From Nitrososphaera sp. UBA210 (GTDB lineage: Archaea; Thermoproteota; Nitrososphaeria; Nitrososphaerales; Nitrososphaeraceae), in the NCBI GenBank assembly GCA_002494895.1, contig DADA01000077.1:1-12747 (forward strand): 12,747 bases of DNA, given 5' to 3'. Below, piece by piece: positions 6,356-11,469 of this stretch (positions are counted from its first letter, which is position 1; each line of letters opens with the position of its first letter). The notes beneath the pieces are model-generated. The model was given only the letters and a program-made list of their open reading frames with translations. It was not told the DNA's origin and did no database searches. A program made the translations under genes and the position numbers.

Positions 6356-6361
6356 ACCCTC

Positions 6362-6370
6362 TTTAAATAT
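6362..6370 (+). promoter_or_regulatory. TATA-like box for the gene at 6393
   Basis: TTTAAATAT is centred 27 bases before the ATG at 6393, fitting a leaderless transcript. It starts seven bases after the stop codon of the preceding gene. Confidence 0.6.
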
Positions 6371-6392
6371 CGCTCTCAACTTATCAATCTGA

Positions 6393-6725
6393 ATGGAACC
6401 TGATGTTCCCGAACGACTAAGGCACGATTCAATGCACGTTCAGGAATTCAAATATCTACGCATGAGCGGTGTTTCTGGAGCGGGCGAATGGGACAGCCTA
6501 CCAGTTGAAGCAAAAACATGGAATATTTGGTTTCCCGACAGCGCCATTCGTTTTATTTGTCGAAGCACTAAGGGAGCCGAAATCATCTTGCAAACAACAA
6601 TTAATCCAGACAGCACGAAAATCTTGAAGTTCAAACAAGGTGCCCATATTGTGCTAGTTGGGGACATGCTGTATTACTTCGAGATTGGCTTGGACAAGCC
6701 AGCAGGCACTACTTACCCTCTCTAG
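6393..6725 (+). CDS. 110-residue beta-rich protein, function unknown
   Basis: I do not recognise this protein. The ATG at 6393 is supported by a TATA-like box 27 bases upstream. After a polar N-terminus the sequence alternates short strands and turns: KTWNIWFPDSAIRFICR, AEIILQTTINP, KILKFKQGAHIVLVGDMLYYFEIG. This pattern, with many aromatic residues and little helix, suggests a small beta barrel or sandwich. It has no signal peptide, membrane helix or metal-binding cluster (one Cys only). It stands alone between genes of its own strand with its own promoter. Ligand-binding or virion-associated roles are possible but nothing visible decides. Confidence 0.65.
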   Translation: MEPDVPERLRHDSMHVQEFKYLRMSGVSGAGEWDSLPVEAKTWNIWFPDSAIRFICRSTKGAEIILQTTINPDSTKILKFKQGAHIVLVGDMLYYFEIGLDKPAGTTYPL

Positions 6726-6732
6726 AGCGTCA

Positions 6733-6743
6733 GATATTTTAAG
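6733..6743 (+). promoter_or_regulatory. TATA-like box for the gene at 6770
   Basis: GATATTTTAAG is centred about 31 bases before the ATG at 6770, so transcription would begin a few bases before the start codon. Confidence 0.45.
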
Positions 6744-6769
6744 AACTTCCGACCTTCTCTCACAAGAGC

Positions 6770-6955
6770 ATGTCAGAACGAATATGTAATGTCTGCGGTT
6801 CGCCAATGACACTTGGGCGCAGAATACAGACACAAGAAGCAACGCCACCGTTTAGAGCGAAAGAAGAACAAACACACTGGGTTTGCACCAACACGAAGTG
6901 TGGAAGAAAGGACGTTATTATTGGTCTAAACGAATATGTCGGCGTAGGTGGCTAG
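6770..6955 (+). CDS. small zinc-ribbon protein
   Basis: This 61-residue protein has a four-Cys zinc ribbon: Cys6-x2-Cys9 (ICNVCGSPM) and Cys39-x4-Cys44 (HWVCTNTKCGRKD). The intervening ~30 residues are polar and basic. The wording of the N-terminal knuckle, CxxCGSPM, is common in zinc ribbons that bind nucleic acid or sit on polymerase-associated factors. The second half shares the Trp-Val-Cys context with the gene at 1968 and with the minus-strand genes at 7755 and 7921, so it belongs to the small zinc-ribbon set of this region. A TATA-like box at 6733-6743 suggests its own promoter. The next gene overlaps its 3' end by eight bases. Confidence 0.7.
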   Translation: MSERICNVCGSPMTLGRRIQTQEATPPFRAKEEQTHWVCTNTKCGRKDVIIGLNEYVGVGG

Positions 6956-7169
6956 CGACTTGGTGACAACAGGTAAGGTAACATTTACGGTTGACGCAAT
7001 CCTTGTTAGACCCCGATTTTGGCATCTGAAAAGATTTTTGTATCTAAGTATGCGTGTGCTTTCAGAGGCGAATAAGTTTATTCCATCAATCAACCTCGCA
7101 TGGAAGATAATAGAGACTGTCACGTCATACATGCAATCGCTCGGCAACTTTCGTCGTTTCAAACTTTAA
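6948..7169 (+). CDS. 73-residue protein, function unknown
   Basis: A GTG at 6948 overlaps the end of the zinc-ribbon gene (GTGGCTAG), an arrangement typical of coupled genes. The product has a short strand-like N-terminus (GKVTFTVDAILVRP) and then helices with aromatic and basic residues (RFWHLKRFLYLSMRVLSEA; LAWKIIETVTSYM), ending NFRRFKL. Nothing identifies a family. The opposite strand also has an open frame of similar length here, but that one lacks a plausible promoter and reads less like protein. The gene ends four bases from the stop of the minus-strand gene to its right. Coding status is uncertain. Confidence 0.45.
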   Translation: MASDLVTTGKVTFTVDAILVRPRFWHLKRFLYLSMRVLSEANKFIPSINLAWKIIETVTSYMQSLGNFRRFKL

Positions 7170-7173
7170 ATCG

Positions 7174-7554
7174 CTATCGGACGCCAAGAATGGACTTCAA
7201 CGCATTACCCACCCAGTTTGCCCCTCTTCCATTGAAAGCGTATTTGTCGAGTGCATAGAGACCTATTGCTATCAATGCCTTATCGCTGTTGGACGTGTCC
7301 TTCCAAAGATGCTTTAACGGTTCCTCATTAGCGTCTGCATGGTCACGATGCAATTCATAGTGAGTTGGATAGTCTTTCAAATGAATACCGCCCCCGCCTA
7401 GTAACGGCTTACTGTAATGGTCGGCATCAAGCGGGAGACCTACCCTTGACTTAAAGGCTCGTGGGCGTCTAGGAATTTTGGCTTTGCTGACTGTAATATC
7501 AGAATGAATAGGTGTTGCCCGAAGCCTGTCGATAAGGTCATTCCATTCTGTCAT
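7174..7554 (-). CDS. 126-residue protein with His/Asp-rich core, function unknown
   Basis: I do not recognise this protein. The start at ATG 7554 is preferred over the TTG at 7578: the TATA-like box at 7586-7593 is only about 12 bases from the TTG, which would therefore lie upstream of the transcript, while the ATG would have a leader of about nine bases. After an amphipathic N-terminal helix (MTEWNDLIDRLRATP) comes a basic stretch with PRRPRAFKSR, then LPLDADHYSKPLLGGGG, then a dense run of His and acidic residues (HYELHRDHADANEEP). Those could bind a metal, which is inference. The last 40 residues are helical (KALIAIGLYALDKYAF). It may be the last gene on the element before the putative attachment site. 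Confidence 0.7.
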   Translation of the reverse strand: MTEWNDLIDRLRATPIHSDITVSKAKIPRRPRAFKSRVGLPLDADHYSKPLLGGGGIHLKDYPTHYELHRDHADANEEPLKHLWKDTSNSDKALIAIGLYALDKYAFNGRGANWVGNALKSILGVR

Positions 7555-7585
7555 GCTTTCCCCGTGAGATATAGGCAATTCCTCA

Positions 7586-7593
7586 TTTATAAA
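7586..7593 (-). promoter_or_regulatory. TATA-like box for the gene at 7174-7554
   Basis: TTTATAAA, the same on both strands, is centred about 36 bases upstream of ATG 7554 on the minus strand. It is the best TATA match in this interval and decides the start of the gene. Confidence 0.5.
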
Positions 7594-7628
7594 GTCAGTA
7601 TGTAATGCCCAGAAAGAATATAGCGGCG

Positions 7629-7644
7629 CTTACCCCAAGGTAAG
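7629..7644. repeat. inverted repeat near the putative attachment site
   Basis: CTTACC and GGTAAG form a perfect six-base inverted repeat around CCAA. It lies 30 bases left of the tRNA-like fragment and outside any gene, so it could be an accessory protein-binding site for recombination, or a short hairpin. Confidence 0.4.
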
Positions 7645-7674
7645 ATAATGATACACCGTAATACCGCAGAAAGA

Positions 7675-7694
7675 TTCGAGTCCCTCTCCCGGCG
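7675..7694 (+). other. tRNA 3'-end fragment, candidate attachment site of an integrated element
   Basis: The bases TTCGAGT, CCCTC, TCCCGGC and G are in order what is expected of a tRNA T-loop, the 3' half of the T-stem, the 3' half of an acceptor stem and a discriminator base. TTCGAGTC fits the conserved T-loop consensus TTCRANTC. The preceding bases (GCAGAAAGA) do not pair with CCCTC and no 5' acceptor GCCGGGA lies upstream, so there is no intact tRNA. Such 3' tRNA fragments mark one end of elements inserted in tRNA genes. From the orientation, the element would lie to the left and the intact tRNA beyond base 1. A G discriminator and this acceptor would suit an archaeal serine tRNA, but that is a guess. 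Confidence 0.5.
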
Positions 7695-7754
7695 CTGTAT
7701 TTCATTAGCAATAGTGGCGCTCGAAAGGGGTTATGAAATGCTTTTCGTAGTCTC

Positions 7755-7898
7755 TCATTTGAAAATATTCTTGTGGCCATTTTCGCAGACCCATTCGCCT
7801 CGCCAATTCCCACCAAGGTCAATTCGTAGACTGTTTTTCTTTATTACTCTGGTTCCGCAGGTCACGCAAGGAGGCAATACTCGGACATTGTCGAACAA
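7755..7898 (-). CDS. 47-residue zinc-ribbon protein (CxxC...CxxxH)
   Basis: This was found by eye; it is too short for usual ORF cut-offs. From TTG 7898, preceded at six bases by GGTGA as a ribosome site, it encodes 47 residues: Cys11-x2-Cys14 (PPCVTCG), a basic strand segment (RVIKKNSLRID), then GEWVCENGH with Cys38 and His42, and stops five residues later. Three Cys and one His with this spacing form a zinc ribbon or knuckle. The gene immediately upstream at 7921 encodes the same architecture, so the two are tandem paralogues. A competing plus-strand frame covers this interval but has no recognisable motif. The protein resembles the 1968 and 6770 products around WVC. Confidence 0.65.
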   Translation of the reverse strand: MFDNVRVLPPCVTCGTRVIKKNSLRIDLGGNWRGEWVCENGHKNIFK

Positions 7899-7920
7899 GC
7901 AAACTCACCATGATTCGTGG

Positions 7921-8085
7921 TCAGACTTTATTTGCGTGACCGCGGGAACAAAGCCATGTGCCCGCAAAGTGGTTTCCATCCTTGCTTATTACTATGTCAT
8001 CATTCTTGTCAAACCTGTCCTTTTCGATCTGGCATACGACACAGCGAAGTTTGGGAATATCAGGGATAGGAGTCCATATTACCAT
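7921..8085 (-). CDS. 54-residue zinc-ribbon protein (CxxC...CxxxH), possibly 5'-truncated
   Basis: This was found by eye. From ATG 8085 it encodes 54 residues: an N-terminal MVIWTPIPDIPKLR, Cys15-x2-Cys18 (RCVVCQ), an acidic/basic middle, then GTWLCSRGH with Cys46 and His50, ending four residues later. It has the same design as the next gene downstream (7755-7898), from which it is separated by 22 bases, and the two are probably co-transcribed. The frame remains open upstream of the ATG for about 27 codons with plausible residues (YTVWLNKRL then NYYGRFVFSK) but no ATG, GTG or TTG, and a separate short frame starting at ATG 8180 runs into it, so a frameshifted longer N-terminus is possible. 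Confidence 0.6.
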   Translation of the reverse strand: MVIWTPIPDIPKLRCVVCQIEKDRFDKNDDIVISKDGNHFAGTWLCSRGHANKV

Positions 8086-8210
8086 CTTACTGAATACAAA
8101 GCGACCATAGTAATTCAGTCTTTTGTTGAGCCAGACTGTATACCGCCGAGTCTGGCGAATGTTATCGCATCCTCAATCATGGACCGATGAGGCGACCCTT
8201 TTCATTCATT

Positions 8211-8220
8211 CTTTAATATC
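8211..8220 (-). promoter_or_regulatory. TATA-like box upstream of the tandem zinc-ribbon genes
   Basis: On the minus strand the bases read GATATTAAAG. It lies 35 bases before an ATG at 8180 that opens a 21-codon frame leading to the zinc-ribbon gene at 8085, and could drive the 8085/7898 pair. Confidence 0.4.
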
Positions 8221-8223
8221 GCT

Positions 8224-8376
8224 CTAGATGCGAATAGGCATTTCCTGATCTCCAAGTCTATCTTCACCTATGGTTGATCCGAGCGCATCGTAGAGTAGTT
8301 CCATAGGATGGCAACGGTTCCCAAAACTCAGTTCGCCACTATAGATCACAAACGACATAAAGTATAGAAACATCAT
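8224..8376 (-). CDS. possible 50-residue protein, function unknown
   Basis: This was found by eye in the gap between the zinc-ribbon pair and the C2H2 gene. From ATG 8376 (second ATG in frame at 8373; another at 8358 would give 44 residues) it encodes a short hydrophobic start (MFLYFMSFVIY) followed by a polar, acidic part (SGELSFGNRC, then HPMELLYDALGS, TIGEDRLGDQEMPIRI). The residue mix after the start looks like folded protein rather than random translation, but there is no known motif and no clear promoter or ribosome site. The stop is immediately followed by the TATA-like box of the zinc-ribbon genes. Chance ORF cannot be excluded. Confidence 0.4.
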   Translation of the reverse strand: MMFLYFMSFVIYSGELSFGNRCHPMELLYDALGSTIGEDRLGDQEMPIRI

Positions 8377-8445
8377 CTCAAGAACTACGTAACTGTGATT
8401 ACTTCACAGGGTCATTCAATCGACAGTCAACCAAAGTCGTCAACA

Positions 8446-8589
8446 ATGGATCCGAAACCGGAAATGCACGCGTCGCCTCCCTACTATAGGCATTACGTTC
8501 GCCAGCAGCATGCGTGCGGGAAATGCTCCCAGGTTTTCACGAGCGCCAAGGGCCTGCAGGATCACAAATTCGCGATTCACTCGTACTAG
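8446..8589 (+). CDS. single C2H2 zinc-finger protein
   Basis: This 47-residue protein ends in a textbook C2H2 finger: Cys24-x2-Cys27-x12-His40-x4-His45 (ACGKCSQVF then TSAKGLQDHKFAIHSY), including the conserved Phe and Leu of the finger core. The N-terminal 20 residues are Pro, Tyr and Arg rich. I chose ATG 8446; an in-frame GTG at 8395 would add 17 residues and has an AT-rich box (AAGTATAGAAA, about 8360-8370) at a near-leaderless distance, so the longer form is possible. Single C2H2 fingers are rare in bacteria but known in archaea and archaeal viruses, where they bind DNA or RNA. It stands alone, followed by a GC-rich hairpin. Confidence 0.75.
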   Translation: MDPKPEMHASPPYYRHYVRQQHACGKCSQVFTSAKGLQDHKFAIHSY

Positions 8590-8595
8590 GAAAAT

Positions 8596-8633
8596 GGCCG
8601 GCATCATGTTGACTCAAGACAGCGATGCCGGCC
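8596..8633. repeat. GC-rich inverted repeat after the C2H2 gene
   Basis: GGCCGGCATC and GATGCCGGCC form a perfect ten-base inverted repeat around an 18-base loop, starting six bases after the C2H2 stop codon. In RNA it would be a strong hairpin. No T-run follows (the next bases are GGGGGAG), so it is not a standard archaeal terminator; it could protect the transcript's 3' end or be a protein-binding palindrome. Confidence 0.55.
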
Positions 8634-8778
8634 GGGGGAGAAAGGGATGAACGGGTAATGGACATCCAGTCTCCTTCAGTCGTAAGCCTGACCTCTAGTA
8701 TGTAAACATGGACGTAAGTTTCCACCTGATTTTATGTCACTCAAATTACATGGTACGGGCTACGTTTTGTTCGGTAGA

Positions 8779-9003
8779 TTAGAGCCTTATGACGTTCTTG
8801 GCGGCAAATCTGATGTCTTCTGGCTTGATTGTCTTGCGCCCCGCATGCACCGAGAGCTCCACCGCCTGCTTGGAGATCCTCCCGGCAACTTCTTCCAAAA
8901 CCTTTCTCAGCTCGTCTGCTGCGTCATCGCTCACCCTTTCCGCGCCGGATTTCTTCATTACTCGGTACATTGCTGCAAGGCCAAATTCAGGACCGGAAGA
9001 CAT
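8779..9003 (-). CDS. archaeal histone
   Basis: This 74-residue protein is a single histone fold. After a short N-terminus (MSSGPEFGL) come helix 1 (AAMYRVMKKSG), the loop AERVSDDAA, the long helix 2 (ADELRKVLEEVAGRISKQAVEL), then AGRKTIKPEDIRFAAKNVIRL with the family's KTIKPEDI loop before helix 3. Archaeal histones dimerise and stack along DNA to wrap and compact the chromosome. The length is slightly above the usual 65-70 residues because of the N-terminus; there is no long tail. ATG 9003 is about 27 bases from a TATA-like box, so the transcript is probably leaderless. It is divergent from the TatD gene with a shared ~100-base promoter region, and marks the start of the conserved chromosomal part. 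Confidence 0.95.
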   Translation of the reverse strand: MSSGPEFGLAAMYRVMKKSGAERVSDDAADELRKVLEEVAGRISKQAVELSVHAGRKTIKPEDIRFAAKNVIRL

Positions 9004-9026
9004 GTGTCGTTATCTGATACAGCCAA

Positions 9027-9034
9027 GTTAAAAG
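9027..9034 (-). promoter_or_regulatory. TATA-like box of the histone gene
   Basis: On the minus strand the bases read CTTTTAAC, centred 27 bases before the histone ATG, the classic leaderless spacing. Confidence 0.6.
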
Positions 9035-9107
9035 TTTACTTTGCGATGACGATAACGCAATAGTTGCTTTATCAGCAAAGACGCAGGGTTTATTTTTCTC
9101 GCATCCA

Positions 9108-9890
9108 TTGATCAAGCCGCTATTGCCGCTCTATGACGCGCACATACACCTTACTGACAGCGAATACTCTGACTATGTCGGCCGGATCATTACCGGGTTG
9201 CGCGCTATGAATATCGTGGCATGCTCTGTTACTGTTGACATCAACACTACGTTAAGGAGCTTTGAACTCTTCAATCAGCATCGTGATGCCGTCAAGCAAT
9301 TCGTTGGAATCCACCCGGAAGCAGCCGCAAAGGAAGACATAGGGCGCTTTAAAGAAATCTTCAGGGACAATCTCAAATTCATTGACGGAGTAGGAGAGAT
9401 AGGACTTGATGGAACTTATGCGGAGAAAGGGATCGCTTCACTATCGCGCCAGAGTGATGTCTTTAGGGCGATGCTCGAACTGGCAGAATCCACCGGCAGG
9501 CCTGTTTCCATACATTCGAGAAAGGCTCTGGATGAAATTTTGGAGGTTCTCCCCTCGTACAAGTTAAGAGGCACGTTGTTGCACTGGTTTGCGGGAAGCA
9601 AGAAGCAGCTGGCCCGGTCGACTGACATGGGACTCTACGTTTCATTTGGTCCTGTCCTCGTTTACTCTGAAGAAAAGAAAGTGCTTTTGAAGAATACTCC
9701 AAGGGACAGGCTACTGGTCGAAACAGACGGGCCCGTGAGATATGCAAAATGCTTTGAGAACCTACCGGCCATGTCAAGCTCTTTTCTGGTGAGCGTTGTG
9801 TCATCCGCCGCTTCGGCGCTCGATCTTTCATATGATGAGGCATGCGAGCTGATCGAAGCCAATACTTGTGCGTACTTGTCTGTTGCGTAG
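9108..9890 (+). CDS. tatD: TatD-family metal-dependent hydrolase / DNase
   Basis: This 260-residue protein has the complete TatD metal set: His12-x-His14 (YDAHIHL), Glu97 (GVGEIGLD), His136 (SIHSRKA), His159 (LLHWFAG) and Asp207 (VETDGPV), plus GIHPEA near 68-72. It is expected to be a TIM-barrel metal-dependent 3'-5' exonuclease acting on damaged or single-stranded DNA, or a related phosphoesterase. Length is normal for the family. The given start is TTG 9108; TTG 9123 (leaving PLYDAHIHL at the N-terminus) fits a TATA-like box at 9089-9098 better, while a box near 9066-9075 would suit 9108, so the start is uncertain by five residues. Divergent from histone; S17e follows on the same strand with its own promoter. 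Confidence 0.9.
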   Translation: MIKPLLPLYDAHIHLTDSEYSDYVGRIITGLRAMNIVACSVTVDINTTLRSFELFNQHRDAVKQFVGIHPEAAAKEDIGRFKEIFRDNLKFIDGVGEIGLDGTYAEKGIASLSRQSDVFRAMLELAESTGRPVSIHSRKALDEILEVLPSYKLRGTLLHWFAGSKKQLARSTDMGLYVSFGPVLVYSEEKKVLLKNTPRDRLLVETDGPVRYAKCFENLPAMSSSFLVSVVSSAASALDLSYDEACELIEANTCAYLSVA

Positions 9891-9895
9891 GCAAA

Positions 9896-9905
9896 GATAA
9901 AATAG
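9896..9905 (+). promoter_or_regulatory. TATA-like box of the S17e gene
   Basis: GATAAAATAG is centred about 30 bases before the ATG at 9930, giving a leader of only a few bases. It lies just after the tatD stop codon. Confidence 0.55.
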
Positions 9906-9929
9906 CCTTTGTCTTGCCTTTTCTGATGG

Positions 9930-10169
9930 ATGAATAGGATAAAGCGCATTTCCACGGAGCTATTGCAAAAGCACCCCGAAAAGTTTGGGCTTGAATTTGA
10001 TGCTAACAAGAAGGCTATCAATGACCTTGCGGTGGTGAGGTCAAAGGTTCTTCGCAACGAGCTGGCCGGATACATCACTTCACATCTTCGAAAAGAGTCG
10101 GCTCAGGAGAAAGCCTCAATGGCTGCGAGCGAGGATGCCGAAGAAGGCTCTGACGACGAAGAAGAATAA
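9930..10169 (+). CDS. rps17e: 30S ribosomal protein S17e
   Basis: This 79-residue protein matches S17e, a small-subunit protein found in archaea and eukaryotes but not bacteria. Diagnostic stretches are the basic start (NRIKRISTELLQKHP), FGLEFDANKKAI and the helix VRSKVLRNELAGYITSHLR. The last ~15 residues are an acidic tail (ASEDAEEGSDDEEE) beyond the compact archaeal core; such a tail is likely flexible. ATG 9930 has a TATA-like box 30 bases upstream. The stop is five bases before the start of the ubiquitin-like/Cgi121 gene, so the two are almost certainly one operon, pairing a ribosomal protein with a tRNA-modification factor. Confidence 0.93.
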   Translation: MNRIKRISTELLQKHPEKFGLEFDANKKAINDLAVVRSKVLRNELAGYITSHLRKESAQEKASMAASEDAEEGSDDEEE

Positions 10170-10174
10170 CGATA

Positions 10175-10945
10175 ATGATAACGATACGGCTGCTTGGCGG
10201 GGCCAAAAAGGCAGTCGGCGGCAAAGCCTCAATCGATCTTGAAAAATCAAATGCCACGGTTTTAGAGATTCTTCAATTTCTGCAAGGCCTGGCGGTTGAG
10301 CCAAGGTTGCTGCGACGAGAGAATCTGATAGTCGCCATAAACGGGGCGGATTCCTCTGCGCTTTCGGGCAAAGATCCTGTAGCAAAGAGCGGCGATGTGG
10401 TAACCATAGTAACTGTCGTCCATGGCGGCTCAATGCAAAAGGCAAGGAGAGCAATTGTGGTGAAAGGCATCGCGCCAATGTCTTCGGACATGGATCCGGG
10501 GCAAGTGATAGACGGTATGCGCGAGAAACACAAGAGTTTGTCCATACAAGTCACGGCCGCGGATGCCGTCTTTGGACTTGAACATGCGCACCGGATTGCC
10601 CAGATGGCACTCGAAGCAGAGAGCAGAAAAATAATGCTTGCAAAAAAGGTGGAGACCGACTTGTTGCTCCGAATGGCCTGCACCAACCAGATCTCGGAAG
10701 CAATCGGAAGGGCCGGTTTGAAAAAGGGCAAATTAGCCTGCATTATCGCCTTGTCAGGCGAGCACGATGAAATGCGCGGCTTTGCAAAATGGTTGGACAA
10801 AGAATTTGAAGTGGATGATTCGGTACTGAAACAAACGGTGAAGAAGAAAAGCGAATTATCAAAGACGCTCGGAATCAGCGCTAATTGCAGGAACGAATAC
10901 CTGCTGGATTGTCTTGTTGAAAGGGCTGCAATATTGGTGAGCTGA
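10175..10945 (+). CDS. cgi121: fusion of a MoaD/ThiS-like ubiquitin-fold domain and KEOPS subunit Cgi121
   Basis: This 256-residue protein has two parts. Residues 1-85 are a beta-grasp MoaD/ThiS/SAMP-like domain: MITIRLLGGAKKAVGG at the start, NLIVAINGAD, PVAKSGDVVTIVTVV and His-Gly84-Gly85, where a free family member would end. Residues ~88-256 match Cgi121, with TNQISEAIGRAGL (Asn171-Gln-Ile) as the clearest signature and ISANCRNEYLLDCLVERAAI near the end. Cgi121 is the KEOPS subunit that binds the tRNA 3' end and helps the Kae1-Bud32 core make t6A37. No stop separates the parts; an ATG at codon 87 (10433) could give a separate Cgi121. Co-transcribed with S17e. The fusion boundary lies right after the Gly-Gly, which makes processing or a dead carrier domain worth testing. 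Confidence 0.85.
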   Translation: MITIRLLGGAKKAVGGKASIDLEKSNATVLEILQFLQGLAVEPRLLRRENLIVAINGADSSALSGKDPVAKSGDVVTIVTVVHGGSMQKARRAIVVKGIAPMSSDMDPGQVIDGMREKHKSLSIQVTAADAVFGLEHAHRIAQMALEAESRKIMLAKKVETDLLLRMACTNQISEAIGRAGLKKGKLACIIALSGEHDEMRGFAKWLDKEFEVDDSVLKQTVKKKSELSKTLGISANCRNEYLLDCLVERAAILVS

Positions 10946-10947
10946 TT

Positions 10948-11469
10948 CTATTGCCGCTTTTCTTTTGTGGAGCTGAAAATCTGCTGAGGTGTGATCACGG
11001 AAATGCCTGTCTGCGCACCCAGGACCTGCACGAGCACCACCCAGTCCGGGTTTTCAAGGTCTACTTTACTCTGAATCGCTTCAGCTACCGAACTGATGAT
11101 CTCGCTTGAAGTGATTGGAGAATGCCTCTTTTCCACGGTCACTCTGAACTTCTCTGCACTTCCGATCCTGCTCGCAAGTTCCGCTGAGGCTTGTCCGATG
11201 CTGCGCACGTCGGTGGCGACCACCGCCTGTATCGGAAGCACTCTCAGGATGTATCGGATCTGCCACGGATCCGATGATGTTAGATCCTTTAATTTGACCA
11301 CGACATCTGTGGGACCAATGCTGGTCTTGGCAAGCAAGATCCCCTTAATTTCGGTAATTTCGCATTCAGAATCCGGATCTCCGAATTGCTCGAGCAGGTC
11401 CAGTATTTCCTTCTGCGCCTCCTCCTCTCTGAACCTGTAGGTCGAAACTATGAGGTTGAAATCCTTCAT
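10948..11469 (-). CDS. THUMP-domain protein, Tan1/THUMPD1-like
   Basis: This 173-residue protein resembles archaeal Tan1-type THUMP proteins: N-terminal NLIVSTYRFREEEAQKEI, LLEQFGDPDSECEITEIKGI, then the THUMP core (DPWQIRYILRVLPIQAV; FRVTVEKRHSPI; NPDWVVLVQVLG; GISVI). Eukaryotic Tan1/THUMPD1 binds tRNA and assists an acetyltransferase in making N4-acetylcytidine; this archaeal protein has the RNA-binding part only and no catalytic domain, so an adaptor role is inferred. Its ATG overlaps the Sua5 stop as ATGA, showing translational coupling. It ends only two bases from the stop of the convergent Cgi121 fusion gene. Confidence 0.85.
   Translation of the reverse strand: MKDFNLIVSTYRFREEEAQKEILDLLEQFGDPDSECEITEIKGILLAKTSIGPTDVVVKLKDLTSSDPWQIRYILRVLPIQAVVATDVRSIGQASAELASRIGSAEKFRVTVEKRHSPITSSEIISSVAEAIQSKVDLENPDWVVLVQVLGAQTGISVITPQQIFSSTKEKRQ

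Noticed and set aside
6926..7162. 78-codon minus-strand frame
   Set aside because: It competes with a plus-strand frame that is coupled to the zinc-ribbon gene by GTGGCTAG and reads more like protein; neither is certain.
7625..7700. A complete tRNA gene ending at the 3' fragment
   Set aside because: No 5' acceptor complementary to TCCCGGC, no anticodon stem and no T-stem 5' half can be found upstream; only the 3' portion is present.
7648..8190. Long plus-strand frame of 180 codons
   Set aside because: The minus strand of the same stretch encodes two tandem zinc-ribbon proteins with matching Cys/His patterns and nearby stops; the plus-strand product has no motif, odd composition and no promoter.
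8537..8725. 62-codon minus-strand frame
   Set aside because: It runs through the GC-rich hairpin and antisense to the C2H2 finger, whose motif is unambiguous; no promoter or ribosome site.
8789..9031. Plus-strand frames opposite the histone gene
   Set aside because: They are shadows of a clear histone; their translations are Ser/Pro-rich with no recognisable domain.
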